Notes under the pieces: generated by a model
What the model was told of the DNA's origin: nothing
Database searches by the model: none
Seen by the model: only the letters and a program-made list of their open reading frames with translations
Source of the DNA: Elizabethkingia miricola
Lineage (GTDB): Bacteria; Bacteroidota; Bacteroidia; Flavobacteriales; Weeksellaceae
Length of the DNA stretch: 64,000 nt
Reading direction: 5' to 3'
Assembly (NCBI RefSeq): GCF_001675285.1
Contig: NZ_LSGQ01000027.1
Coordinates: 62,001 to 126,000 of the forward strand
Shown: in pieces, positions 7,626 to 14,809 of the stretch
Position numbering within the stretch: position 1 is the stretch's first letter
How the letters are laid out: each line of letters opens with the position of its first letter
Made by a program: the position numbers and the translations under genes

Positions 7626-8885
7626 ATGTCCAGAAATTACCGTAATAACTACCAAAAACCGTATAATAAAAATAAGCTTGCCGGAGCTCAGGCACAAGGC
7701 AAAAAAAGTTCTGTAGGCTCCAAGCTCTATCCTCAGCTTGTAGATAAATCAATATCACAGACCAGGCAGGATATAGCTAAATATAAAGCTGCATTAAATA
7801 GTTTTAAAAATGCCGACAATCCTATTTCATACCTGATATATAACCTTTATGATTATATATTGGATGATGCTTTATTGACCTCTCAGATTGAAAACCGTAT
7901 TCAGGATTCTTTGGGATCCTCTTTTAACCTAAAAAAAAGAGGGGGTGATATAGATCCGGAACTAACAGAAACGTTGCAAAATTCTGAGCTATTCAATGAG
8001 CTTATTAAGCAAATTATTAATACAAGATTCTACGGACATTCTGTAGTTGAATTGGATTGGGTCCAGGAAGGACAGAACGAACCACAACTGAAAGTGAATT
8101 TATTACCGCGTCAGAACATTATTGCCAAAAAAGGGAAATTTGTTCCGGATTATAATGAGGATAAAGGCATAAATTATAGAGAGCTCCCGGAGTTTGGGAC
8201 ATGGCTTTTAGAATTTGGCAATCCTGGTGAATTAGGTTTACTAAGCAAAGCCATTCCACATGCTTTATTTAAGCGTTTTGCACAATCATGCTGGTCTGAA
8301 CTCTGCGAAATTTATGGAATACCTCCACGGGTATACAAAACAGATGCTCAGGATCCGGCAGCGGTTGCAAGAGGTAAAAAAATGATGCAGGATATGGGAT
8401 CTGCTGCATGGTTTATTATCGATACGACAGAGGAATTTGAATGGGCTAAAGGAGTTACAACCAATGGTGATGTCTATCATAACCTACTTACTTTCTGCGA
8501 CAATCAAAATACACTATTAATGTCCGGAGCTATTATAGGTCAGGACACTAAGAACGGATCCAGATCCAAAGATGAGGCAAGTCAGAAAATGCTTGAAAAA
8601 TTAGTATTGGCGGACATGGCACTCGTTGAAATGTACATGAATACCAAAGTAATGCCGGCTTTGGCTCGTATTGGTATTGTACCGGCTGATTATATTTTTG
8701 CCTGGGAAATATCAGAGGATCTTTCAGAACTATGGGCCAGAACCATGCAGGCACTTCAATATTATGAAGTGGATCCGGAGTGGGTAAAAGAAAAATTCGG
8801 AATTGCTATTACCGGGAAAAGAGAAAACAACCCTTTACAGGCAGGTAACGGACAATTTAATATAGCAGAAAGTTTTTTCAATTAA
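7626..8885 (+). CDS. portal protein (DUF935, Mu gp29-like)
   Basis: 419 aa, the dodecameric portal through which DNA enters the head. DUF935 hallmarks: an N-terminal linker, then YNLYDYILDDALLTSQIENR (about residue 75), FYGHSVVELDW (about 135), LFKRFAQSCWSELCEIYGIPPRVYKTDAQD (about 218-245) and WARTMQALQYYEVDPEWVKEKFGI near the C-terminus. Length fits the family. It is preceded by a 45-aa ORF and followed 56 bp later by the F-like gene, as gp29-gp30 in Mu. Confidence 0.92.
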   Translation: MSRNYRNNYQKPYNKNKLAGAQAQGKKSSVGSKLYPQLVDKSISQTRQDIAKYKAALNSFKNADNPISYLIYNLYDYILDDALLTSQIENRIQDSLGSSFNLKKRGGDIDPELTETLQNSELFNELIKQIINTRFYGHSVVELDWVQEGQNEPQLKVNLLPRQNIIAKKGKFVPDYNEDKGINYRELPEFGTWLLEFGNPGELGLLSKAIPHALFKRFAQSCWSELCEIYGIPPRVYKTDAQDPAAVARGKKMMQDMGSAAWFIIDTTEEFEWAKGVTTNGDVYHNLLTFCDNQNTLLMSGAIIGQDTKNGSRSKDEASQKMLEKLVLADMALVEMYMNTKVMPALARIGIVPADYIFAWEISEDLSELWARTMQALQYYEVDPEWVKEKFGIAITGKRENNPLQAGNGQFNIAESFFN

Positions 8886-8941
8886 GGGCTGGCAATAGGC
8901 CGTTATTTGTCAGTCCGAAAATATATTTCAGCGGTTTACAC

Positions 8942-10486
8942 ATGCGATTAAATTCACTTTATGAGTGTAATTGCGATAGATGTAAAGCTGGAAAAATCAA
9001 CCTGGCATCCGGAGAGGAAAATCCTGTTTTTAAATCTGTTTTAAATGCTGCTGAAAAAGCATTTAAACACCTTCACGAGAAAGGAGGTTATAAAGCAGAA
9101 GATATAAAGGATAAACCATATCAGAATCTGATTAATGAAACTGTAAAAGTTTTTGACTCAGCAATAAAAGATAATGATATTCCGCCGGCAATGCTTGCAA
9201 AATTACAGAATGATAGTTTTGTATTCTCAGGGCTTAAAACACATGCTCAATTACTGGAAGCTTCTAGCATGCTGCGTGATGACAAAGGGCAAATACGAGG
9301 ATTTGACAGCTTTGCAAACGAGTTTAACAAGGTTAATATAGCTTATAACCAAACTTATCTCGAAGCTGAATATCAATTTGCTGTTAGCAGTTCTCAGAGT
9401 GCCGCCAATTGGGCGGAATTAGATCCGGACGGACGGTATAATCTGCAATATCGGACTGCAAATGACGACAGAGTAAGGGCGGAGCATGCCGTTTTGCAAG
9501 ATACTACGCTGCCAATAGATGATCCGTTTTGGTTGTCTTATTATCCTCCAAATGGTTGGCGTTGTCGTTGTACAGCAGTTGAAGTATTGAAAGCGAAATA
9601 TGAGGTTTCCGATTCTGAAAAAGCACTTAAAAAAGGAGAATCTGCAACAACTCAAATAGGTAAGGATGGAAAAAACAGATTAGAGATGTTCAGGTTTAAT
9701 CCTGGTGCAGAACAAAAAGTTTTTCCGCCAAAGCATCCATATAATAAAGTGAAAGGCGCTGATACTGTTAAACAGGCTTTAGATGACAAGCCTCTAAAAA
9801 CAGTGAAAGATCTCAGCCAGCATTTTGAAAATTTTGCTTCCAATAACTCAGAAATGTTCCAGCGTGGCTTTAAAGAAATCAAGGTAACAAGGCAAAAAAG
9901 CGTTAACGGATTTACGGATCTAAACGGAATGATTGCCCTAAAACCGGATATCATTAAGCCGATTATCGAAGGAATCAACAATATTAAAAAAGGAGAAAAA
10001 ACAACCTTTGACCAGGAAAAAGCGATATCCACTTTACACCATGAAATTTGGCATAATGCCAATAAGCCTGGTATGATGAGATTGACTAAAGACACAACCA
10101 AAACTATGGAGCTTGCAAATGAATTTGTATCAAGAAAAACACTGCCGGAGTTTATGAAAAAAATAGGTGGTGAACTTCAAAACAAAGAGCTTGTAGATAA
10201 CCGGGATAATACCGGTTATAATAAAATGGTTGTGAACTATGATAAGATTATAAAGTGGTCTGATTCGGATCCTAATAAGGTGCTAAATACCGTAAAGGAA
10301 CATCTAATTGAAGGCCGTTATGATAATCAGATGACCGGACTTGTAAAAGCCATAAAAGAACATAGTAAGTATGAAATTAAAGACAGCACGATCAGAGCTT
10401 TCATTAATTACGGAAAGCAATATGACAATGACAAATTTCAGCAATTATTGGATGGTAATACTGATCTCTTAAGACAAAGAGAGTAG
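8942..10486 (+). CDS. Mu F-like head morphogenesis protein fused to an HExxH-bearing C-terminal domain
   Basis: 514 aa. Residues ~1-270 are Mu gp30/F-like: an N-terminal CNCDRCKAG pair of cysteine motifs, YRTANDDRVRAEHAVL (about 171), and the family signature PPNGWRCRC (about 200). After a linker, residues ~290-514 form a separate domain not in classical F. It contains LHHEIWHNANKPG (about 363), an HExxH zinc-metallopeptidase-like motif, then a helical region. F-like proteins of many prophages carry C-terminal enzymatic or toxin-like domains, so this may act in virion maturation or after delivery. Peptidase activity is inference from one motif. Confidence 0.85.
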   Translation: MRLNSLYECNCDRCKAGKINLASGEENPVFKSVLNAAEKAFKHLHEKGGYKAEDIKDKPYQNLINETVKVFDSAIKDNDIPPAMLAKLQNDSFVFSGLKTHAQLLEASSMLRDDKGQIRGFDSFANEFNKVNIAYNQTYLEAEYQFAVSSSQSAANWAELDPDGRYNLQYRTANDDRVRAEHAVLQDTTLPIDDPFWLSYYPPNGWRCRCTAVEVLKAKYEVSDSEKALKKGESATTQIGKDGKNRLEMFRFNPGAEQKVFPPKHPYNKVKGADTVKQALDDKPLKTVKDLSQHFENFASNNSEMFQRGFKEIKVTRQKSVNGFTDLNGMIALKPDIIKPIIEGINNIKKGEKTTFDQEKAISTLHHEIWHNANKPGMMRLTKDTTKTMELANEFVSRKTLPEFMKKIGGELQNKELVDNRDNTGYNKMVVNYDKIIKWSDSDPNKVLNTVKEHLIEGRYDNQMTGLVKAIKEHSKYEIKDSTIRAFINYGKQYDNDKFQQLLDGNTDLLRQRE

Positions 10487-10699
10487 TTCAGTTTTAAACA
10501 AAGATTCCAGTTTGGACTTTAGATCTTCTATTTTATAGTAGTCTGCAAAAGTATATAGATACAGAATCCGTTCCTGTTCATCTGATAGGTCATTATCTGA
10601 CGAAACAAAAATAACAGGCTTATCCGGGAACAATTCTGCGATATCATATACAGTTACTTTCCGGAGATCTAAATTTTTATATGTGGAACTATTTTCCAT
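10469..10699 (-). CDS. antisense-oriented small acidic protein (probable moron)
   Basis: 76 aa, minus strand, lying inside the rightward late operon and overlapping the last 18 bp of the F-like gene. It has no recognised domain; the sequence is acidic with DLSDEQERILYLYTFADYYK and a helical C-terminus. A good Bacteroidota promoter lies immediately upstream on its own strand (TTG at 10,731-10,733; TAATTTTG at 10,705-10,712), so it could be expressed in the lysogen. Being next to an F-like protein with an extra enzymatic domain, it might be a protective partner of that domain, but there is no direct evidence. Confidence 0.6.
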   Translation of the reverse strand: MENSSTYKNLDLRKVTVYDIAELFPDKPVIFVSSDNDLSDEQERILYLYTFADYYKIEDLKSKLESLFKTELLSLS

Positions 10700-10704
10700 A
10701 AAAG

Positions 10705-10733
10705 CAAAATTACAACTTATTTTTATATAGCAA
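10705..10733 (-). promoter_or_regulatory. Bacteroidota-type promoter of the 76-aa antisense gene
   Basis: On the minus strand: TTG (10,731-10,733), 18-bp spacer, TAATTTTG (10,705-10,712), fitting TTG-N19-TAnnTTTG with a spacer one base short. The -7 box ends only 5 bp before the ATG, so the transcript would have almost no leader. Confidence 0.55.
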
Positions 10734-11287
10734 TGGATCTAAAAGAATTTCATCAGAATATCATTAAGGATGTTAAAACCGAGGTGATGGAGGAGTTTGA
10801 TAGAAACTTCGAGCGAAAGGCTTTTTTTGACAAGAAGTGGCCATCTAATATTTTAGTTAATAGAAAAGGATCCATGATGGCACGAAGTAATAATTTGCGC
10901 CGTGGATATCGTGCCAGGATTGAAGGTGAAAAAATTGCGTTCTCCAATTCTATGCCTTATGCATCCATTCAGAACGAAGGTGGTGAGATTACTGTAACTG
11001 CCAGAATGAAAAAATATTTCTGGGCAATGTATTATCAGGCAACCGGAGGAATAACCTATAATATCAAAACTAAAGCTGTAGCTAAAACGAAAAAGAATGC
11101 CCATCTAAGTATCGAAGCTGAGCAGTTTAAAGCTTTGGCATTAATGCCAATAGGCAAAAAAATAAAAATTCCGGCAAGGCGGGTAATAGGACCACATCCC
11201 AGAATAAACGAAATCATTCAGAAAGTCGTGGATTCACATCTTCCGGCTATGAATAATTTTATAAATAATAACCTTAAACAACGTTAA
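10733..11287 (+). CDS. tail completion / virion morphogenesis protein (gpG/gpS-like)
   Basis: 184 aa, basic, soluble. The pattern LRRGYRARIEGEKIAFSNSMPYASIQNEGGEI (residues ~51-83) and the C-terminal IPARRVIGPHPRINEIIQKVV are typical of the phage virion morphogenesis family (Mu gp31/gpG, P2 gpS), in which the IPARpflG-like motif is conserved. It acts at the head-proximal end of the tail. It follows the F-like gene, as in Mu, and is separated by 2 bp from the next tail gene. Confidence 0.85.
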   Translation: MDLKEFHQNIIKDVKTEVMEEFDRNFERKAFFDKKWPSNILVNRKGSMMARSNNLRRGYRARIEGEKIAFSNSMPYASIQNEGGEITVTARMKKYFWAMYYQATGGITYNIKTKAVAKTKKNAHLSIEAEQFKALALMPIGKKIKIPARRVIGPHPRINEIIQKVVDSHLPAMNNFINNNLKQR

Positions 11288-11289
11288 TT

Positions 11290-11742
11290 ATGGACGAAAT
11301 AATAACAGCGATTATTAACAAGCTGAATGAAGTTCCAGAGCTCATACATAAGGACGAAAATTGGGGACAATTACAGCTATATGGTATTGAATGCCCGGTA
11401 AGCTGGCCATGTGCTTTAGTTGATATTTCAGCCGGACAATTTTCTAACAATGGGAAAGATATTCGATTAACCCCCACAAACCGACAGGAAGGCGTCATTT
11501 CAATCGAAATAACTGTAGCTAATATAAAGCTTAGTAATACCAGTTTTAATGCTCCTATTGGCCAGAAAAAGAACGCTTTTAAAATTTGGGGACTTATTGA
11601 AAAGGTACATCAAGTAATACAGGGCTTTAAACCTGTTAATAATGCCGGCGGAATGACAAGGGCTTCTTTTCAATCAGTTACAAGGGACGACGGAATACAG
11701 GAAAAAAGAATTGTATATACTATTGGACTCCACAATTGTTAG
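11290..11742 (+). CDS. tail terminator-like protein (Mu gp37/DUF1834-like role)
   Basis: 150 aa, last gene of the rightward late operon. The N-terminus MDEIITAIINKLNEVPEL, then PCALVDISAGQFSN, QEGVISIEITVANI and the C-terminal IQEKRIVYTIGLHNC, follow the alpha-beta layout of tail terminator proteins, which cap the tail tube and set its length. Its stop overlaps the 3' end of the converging small gene on the minus strand by 23 bp. The assignment relies on pattern and order. Confidence 0.68.
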   Translation: MDEIITAIINKLNEVPELIHKDENWGQLQLYGIECPVSWPCALVDISAGQFSNNGKDIRLTPTNRQEGVISIEITVANIKLSNTSFNAPIGQKKNAFKIWGLIEKVHQVIQGFKPVNNAGGMTRASFQSVTRDDGIQEKRIVYTIGLHNC

Positions 11743-11938
11743 CATTTATTTCCGCTAACTGCTTTTCAATAGGTGTGCTGAGAATAGTATTTAAAGTGCT
11801 TCTGCTGATTGGGTATTTAGGATAAATATGGCGTCTGAGAACCTTTGTGTCAGGAATATCCTCAGTTTTATGTTCCAGGTATAAATCTTTTATCAATTTA
11901 TAGCGGAGTAAAGTATTGCGTTGTAATGTTTTAGCCAT
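11720..11938 (-). CDS. small HTH-like regulator (Mor/C-type candidate)
   Basis: 72 aa from the ATG at 11,938; an upstream in-frame start at 12,031 would cross the terminator hairpin at 11,991-12,025, so the shorter form is preferred. Basic N-terminus (AKTLQRNTLLRYKLIKDLY), then IPDTKVLRRHIYPKYPISRSTLNTIL, which reads as a helix-turn-helix. Small HTH proteins of this kind sit between early and late genes of Bacteroidota Mu-like phages. By analogy with Mor/C it is my best candidate for the activator binding the 19-bp palindromes at 4.8 kb, but this is untested. Confidence 0.62.
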   Translation of the reverse strand: MAKTLQRNTLLRYKLIKDLYLEHKTEDIPDTKVLRRHIYPKYPISRSTLNTILSTPIEKQLAEINANNCGVQ

Positions 11939-11990
11939 GTTACAATGCAAAATAAGGAAATTATTTCCATTTTTACAACGCTTATAAACA

Positions 11991-12025
11991 AAAATGGTAG
12001 CGACAATAATGTCGCTACCATTTTT
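11991..12025. terminator. rho-independent terminator of the secreted-protein gene
   Basis: Perfect inverted repeat ATGGTAGCGAC / GTCGCTACCAT (11,994-12,004 and 12,011-12,021) with a 6-nt loop, flanked by A and T runs on both sides. On the minus strand it starts at the stop codon of the 145-aa gene (12,024) and ends in TTTTTG. Confidence 0.85.
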
Positions 12026-12461
12026 ATTCATCTGAAATCATATAGAAATAATTTTCAAGATATGTATTAGGATTATCTCCATTAATATCTATTTGTTCTT
12101 CTAGCTTCTCTTTATACATCCTGCCAATAAATTTGTTTTCAGAATTATAAAACTCATAATTACTATCAGCTTTATAAATGGTAAAGAAAGGTTGTTCATT
12201 ATTCGCTTTTATTTTGGCTTCTTTTAAAGCTTTATAATATAAAGCAAAAGCTAAAGCAGTATTATTATCCCCTTTTTTTTTAGATTCTGCAATGATATAC
12301 TGACATCTATCAAGATTCTGATCTAAGTTTTCATTTTTTAAATGAAGTACCTTATTAAATTGATGAACAACGTCATTATAGGTTATCTGTCTGAAAATTG
12401 TTTTCTCTTGACCGAAAATTAAGCCAGATAATAAAATAAATATGTATAAGAATCTTTTCAT
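12024..12461 (-). CDS. secreted protein of unknown function (moron candidate)
   Basis: 145 aa with a clear Sec signal peptide (MKRFLYIFILLSGLIFGQEK; cleavage probably after FG), unusual for a phage structural or regulatory protein. The mature part is charged and helical (HQFNKVLHLKNENLDQNLDR, then ALAFALYYKALKEAKIK), with no family recognised. It has its own promoter (12,466-12,494) and its own terminator (11,991-12,025), making a free-standing cassette likely to be expressed in the lysogen. A periplasmic or outer-membrane host-modifying role is plausible but inferred. Confidence 0.7.
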   Translation of the reverse strand: MKRFLYIFILLSGLIFGQEKTIFRQITYNDVVHQFNKVLHLKNENLDQNLDRCQYIIAESKKKGDNNTALAFALYYKALKEAKIKANNEQPFFTIYKADSNYEFYNSENKFIGRMYKEKLEEQIDINGDNPNTYLENYFYMISDE

Positions 12462-12465
12462 ATTT

Positions 12466-12494
12466 CAAATATAAGTAAAAAGCCTACATACAAA
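12466..12494 (-). promoter_or_regulatory. Bacteroidota-type promoter of the secreted-protein gene
   Basis: On the minus strand: TTTG (12,491-12,494), 17-bp spacer, TATATTTG (12,466-12,473), an exact TAnnTTTG match. The -7 box ends 4 bp before the ATG at 12,461, so the mRNA would be nearly leaderless. Confidence 0.6.
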
Positions 12495-12498
12495 TAGC

Positions 12499-12702
12499 CT
12501 ATTCCTTAATAAGTTGAGATATCATATTATTAAAGGCTTCCTGATCAATATTAGATTTCTTTTGAGGTGAAAAAACAACTGTTGTCTGTTCTCCATCGAC
12601 TTTCACATTATAATCTATTATCTGCTTAAGGTTTGTTGATGATATCTTTTTAAAAATATCCTTAAAAAATCCATTTCTTTTAGTTACTCTAATTTCTTCC
12701 AT
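12499..12702 (-). CDS. small phage protein, 67 aa, unknown
   Basis: 67 aa, soluble, mixed charge. The N-terminus MEEIRVTKRNGFFKDIFKKI is basic and amphipathic; the C-terminus FNNMISQLIKE is helical. No family recognised. It lies just downstream of a terminator (12,727-12,759), so it needs its own promoter, and upstream of the secreted-protein cassette. Confidence 0.5.
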   Translation of the reverse strand: MEEIRVTKRNGFFKDIFKKISSTNLKQIIDYNVKVDGEQTTVVFSPQKKSNIDQEAFNNMISQLIKE

Positions 12703-12726
12703 TTTTTCTATTAATATTTGTTAAGT

Positions 12727-12759
12727 AAAAAAGCCCCGGCAAACAAATAAAACCGAGGC
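12727..12759 (-). terminator. rho-independent terminator of the early/middle transcript
   Basis: On the minus strand: stem GCCTCGG / CCGGGGC (one G-T pair), 13-nt loop, then TTTTTT. It would end the leftward transcript that carries the DGR and following genes, separating it from the accessory genes at 11.7-12.7 kb. Confidence 0.75.
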
Positions 12760-12845
12760 CATGCCAATTTTAAATTTCATCCACATGTTAAACTTAATCT
12801 CCTTCATTTTCTGATACAAAAATAATCCTGTATTTTTTTTATTCA

Positions 12846-12861
12846 TTACGGATATCCGTAA
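12846..12861. promoter_or_regulatory. perfect 16-bp palindrome upstream of the 67-aa gene
   Basis: TTACGGATATCCGTAA reads the same on both strands. It lies in the 183-bp gap between the 71-aa and 67-aa genes, upstream of the terminator. It may be an operator or part of the mRNA leader; no matching copy was noticed elsewhere in the window. Confidence 0.4.
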
Positions 12862-12885
12862 CACGATTTAAAATTTTATTCTATG

Positions 12886-13101
12886 CTACTCTAAAGGTGG
12901 TTTCTTATGAAATAATTTTAAAGCAACTGATTCCATTTTAGTACATGGTTCCGGCTCCTCTCCCGGAAGTAAAGCGAAATAATTAGTTTCTATATTACCT
13001 CGTTTGTCCGGATGTGATACAACATAAACAATATTATAGCCTTTTCTTTCCAGTGCCTCTTTTACCTCATTAAAACTATACTCGTGGCAGTTTATTTTCA
13101 T
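12886..13101 (-). CDS. small phage protein, 71 aa, unknown
   Basis: 71 aa. N-terminal segment (SFNEVKEALERKGYNIVYVV) suggests an alpha-beta fold; later LPGEEPEPCTKMESVALKLF. No family recognised. It is the last gene before the terminator at 12,727-12,759, so it probably belongs to the leftward early/middle transcript. Confidence 0.5.
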   Translation of the reverse strand: MKINCHEYSFNEVKEALERKGYNIVYVVSHPDKRGNIETNYFALLPGEEPEPCTKMESVALKLFHKKPPLE

Positions 13102-13136
13102 TGTCTCTTTCTCTGATAGGTTAATTTATGTTCCAT

Positions 13137-13685
13137 TTAAATCTGTTTTAAAGTTAATTTTTCAAGTTTTTTCTTTGCCAAATACTGAACTGTATATTCA
13201 TCTTTCTTCTTTTTATTTTTAACATACCATTGTCTCATATATTCCTTTCTGTAATCACGGTTTTTGTCTTCCCACTTTTTATTGCGTGCCCTTTTTTGTT
13301 CCTTGTTTCTTTCATCATAAGCACGCCTGCTTTTTTTGAATTTTTCTGGATTGTTATTTCTCCATTCTTTTTGTTGTATATTAATACATGTTTTGCAAAC
13401 ATTTCTAGTATAAATAACATTTCTGGATTCTTTCAATGCAAAAAATGCTATTGGTAAACACTTATTACATTTTGTACATACTTTTTCTTGATAATTATTA
13501 GTTAAGTCAACTTCTTTAACTGTTCGATAACTATAACTAAAACCTTTAATTTTACTTAAACAGCCTTTAAAATCTAATTCCAAAAGAACAGCATCGTGTA
13601 CAACATCTTCATAACAATTTGGAAATTTGCTTCGGGCAATGGAAATAAGTTTATTGTATTCCGAAGTACTAATTGTAATTCTCAT
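13137..13685 (-). CDS. zinc-ribbon protein with HNH-like Cys pairs
   Basis: 182 aa from ATG at 13,685 (a TTG two codons upstream is less likely). Residues ~1-50 (SEYNKLISIARSKFPNCYED) look like a small helical DNA-binding or sigma-like module. Then CTKC-N4-P (about 70) and CKTC (about 98) form a four-cysteine zinc site like that at the start of many phage HNH proteins. The C-terminal 75 residues are very Lys/Arg-rich (QQKEWRNNNPEKFKKSRRAY). No HNH histidine-asparagine-histidine core is visible, so nuclease activity is doubtful. A nucleic-acid-binding phage protein is the safest reading. Confidence 0.65.
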   Translation of the reverse strand: MRITISTSEYNKLISIARSKFPNCYEDVVHDAVLLELDFKGCLSKIKGFSYSYRTVKEVDLTNNYQEKVCTKCNKCLPIAFFALKESRNVIYTRNVCKTCINIQQKEWRNNNPEKFKKSRRAYDERNKEQKRARNKKWEDKNRDYRKEYMRQWYVKNKKKKDEYTVQYLAKKKLEKLTLKQI

Positions 13686-13704
13686 AACCAAATATGTATT
13701 TATA

Positions 13705-14142
13705 CTAAATTTTATCTGCTAGCCAGTATTTACCAGAAATATATGATTGAGGATAAGGCATTGCAGTTCCGTCAGCCTTCTTTTGAGTATGCAGCTTTGG
13801 AATGTATAATAAAGCTTCAATTTTTTCTGCATCTGTAAGTCTTTCCCAGTAACGCTGCGCACCTGGTATCTTTCCCTTTTTGTATGCAAACAGATTCCAG
13901 AAGTTTGAAAAGCTCAAATCTGTAGGAATTTCCATATAAGTAAACTCTAAAGTTTTATTTTCAATCCTGGTCCAAATATCAGATTCTGTTAATGGGATCC
14001 TTCCTGGTTTAAATATCCAGTCAATTGTTGACTCTTTCCAGCGTTCTCCAGAAAACTCCAATTTCACCAAAACGCCGAATGTATCATAACTCAAATAGAT
14101 CTTATGATCACTCTTTTTGTGTAATGCTACATAATTTTTCAT
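13705..14142 (-). CDS. phage protein downstream of the DGR, unknown
   Basis: 145 aa, soluble. The N-terminal half looks beta-rich (MKNYVALHKKSDHKIYLSY, then GVLVKLEFSGERW). The C-terminal half contains AQRYWERLTDAEKIEALLYI and a PYPQSYISGKYW end. No family recognised. It overlaps its upstream neighbour by 4 bp (ATGA-type), so it is co-translated with the 120-aa gene and belongs to the same transcript as the reverse transcriptase. Confidence 0.6.
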   Translation of the reverse strand: MKNYVALHKKSDHKIYLSYDTFGVLVKLEFSGERWKESTIDWIFKPGRIPLTESDIWTRIENKTLEFTYMEIPTDLSFSNFWNLFAYKKGKIPGAQRYWERLTDAEKIEALLYIPKLHTQKKADGTAMPYPQSYISGKYWLADKI

Positions 14143-14501
14143 TGTAATTGTTGGTGTAGTTCGTTTTTTAATTGCATAACAGTGTTATTTTCATACGGTC
14201 CAAAAGAATCCGGGAAATAAATTTCAAAATCAGTCAGGAAGCGATATAAAGCGTCAGCTTTGTAGTATGCCAGCTTTAATATAAAAGATTTGTCTTTTTG
14301 CCTTGTTTTAATTGCTTTCTGTAGCAGTTCAGTTCTAAGATCCCAGCAGATAGAAACAGACGTTTTTAACTGCCTACCTATACCGCTAAAGGTTAATCCA
14401 TCCAGTGAAGCCATACAGTTGTTGAGCACAACCAGCTTACCATTGTCCATAGGAAGCAAAATTTTACCTTCCATCTTTGCCTTCAATTCTCTACTATTCA
14501 T
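14139..14501 (-). CDS. helical phage protein downstream of the DGR, unknown
   Basis: 120 aa. Begins MNSRELKAKMEGKILLPMDN; the second half is strongly helical (ICWDLRTELLQKAIKTRQ, FILKLAYYKADALYRFLTDF). Size and helicity recall the accessory protein Avd that partners DGR reverse transcriptases, but the usual Avd residues are not recognisable, so I do not call it avd. It overlaps the next gene by 4 bp and lies 11 bp after the 98-aa gene. Confidence 0.58.
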   Translation of the reverse strand: MNSRELKAKMEGKILLPMDNGKLVVLNNCMASLDGLTFSGIGRQLKTSVSICWDLRTELLQKAIKTRQKDKSFILKLAYYKADALYRFLTDFEIYFPDSFGPYENNTVMQLKNELHQQLQ

Positions 14502-14512
14502 ATTTTCTTTTA

Positions 14513-14809
14513 TTAAGTGAATTCAAGCCTTCTATCTTGTTTAATAATTGTTGTTTTAAAAGGAAATTTGTCTTTAGGAACCTGCCTAATCATGAATATT
14601 AAATTTGCTGATCCGCAAAAGAGTATATTTTTATCGCCTTTTCTTTCTATTTGCAAAGTGAGAAGCTCTGTTCCGGGCTTTACCTTCGACGGCTCCACTT
14701 TATAATCAAGTATCAGTATTTCAGTGTTTATAATTTTATCTATGCTTATTTTATCACCTATGAAGGTGCTTTCTTTTGGTTTTATTCCTAATTCGCTAAA
14801 GTTGAACAT
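14513..14809 (-). CDS. small protein overlapping the DGR reverse transcriptase gene
   Basis: 98 aa. The start at 14,809 lies 22 bp inside the 3' end of the reverse transcriptase gene, so the two are translationally coupled. The chain looks like a small beta-barrel protein: FIGDKISIDKIINTEILILD, then GTELLTLQIERKGDKNILFC and FPFKTTIIKQDRRLEFT. An OB-fold nucleic-acid-binding role would fit both the pattern and the position next to a retroelement, but this is inference and no named family is claimed. Confidence 0.62.
   Translation of the reverse strand: MFNFSELGIKPKESTFIGDKISIDKIINTEILILDYKVEPSKVKPGTELLTLQIERKGDKNILFCGSANLIFMIRQVPKDKFPFKTTIIKQDRRLEFT

Noticed and set aside
12721-12846. 41-codon ORF on the minus strand
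   Set aside because: Its 3' half is the terminator hairpin and its start lies in the 16-bp palindrome; regulatory DNA explains it better.
13137-13685. HNH homing endonuclease
   Set aside because: Only the CxxC pairs are present; the His-Asn-His catalytic core is missing and the tail is just Lys/Arg-rich.
14139-14501. Avd accessory protein
   Set aside because: Right size and helical, but the usual Avd residues are not recognisable, so only a candidate note is kept.
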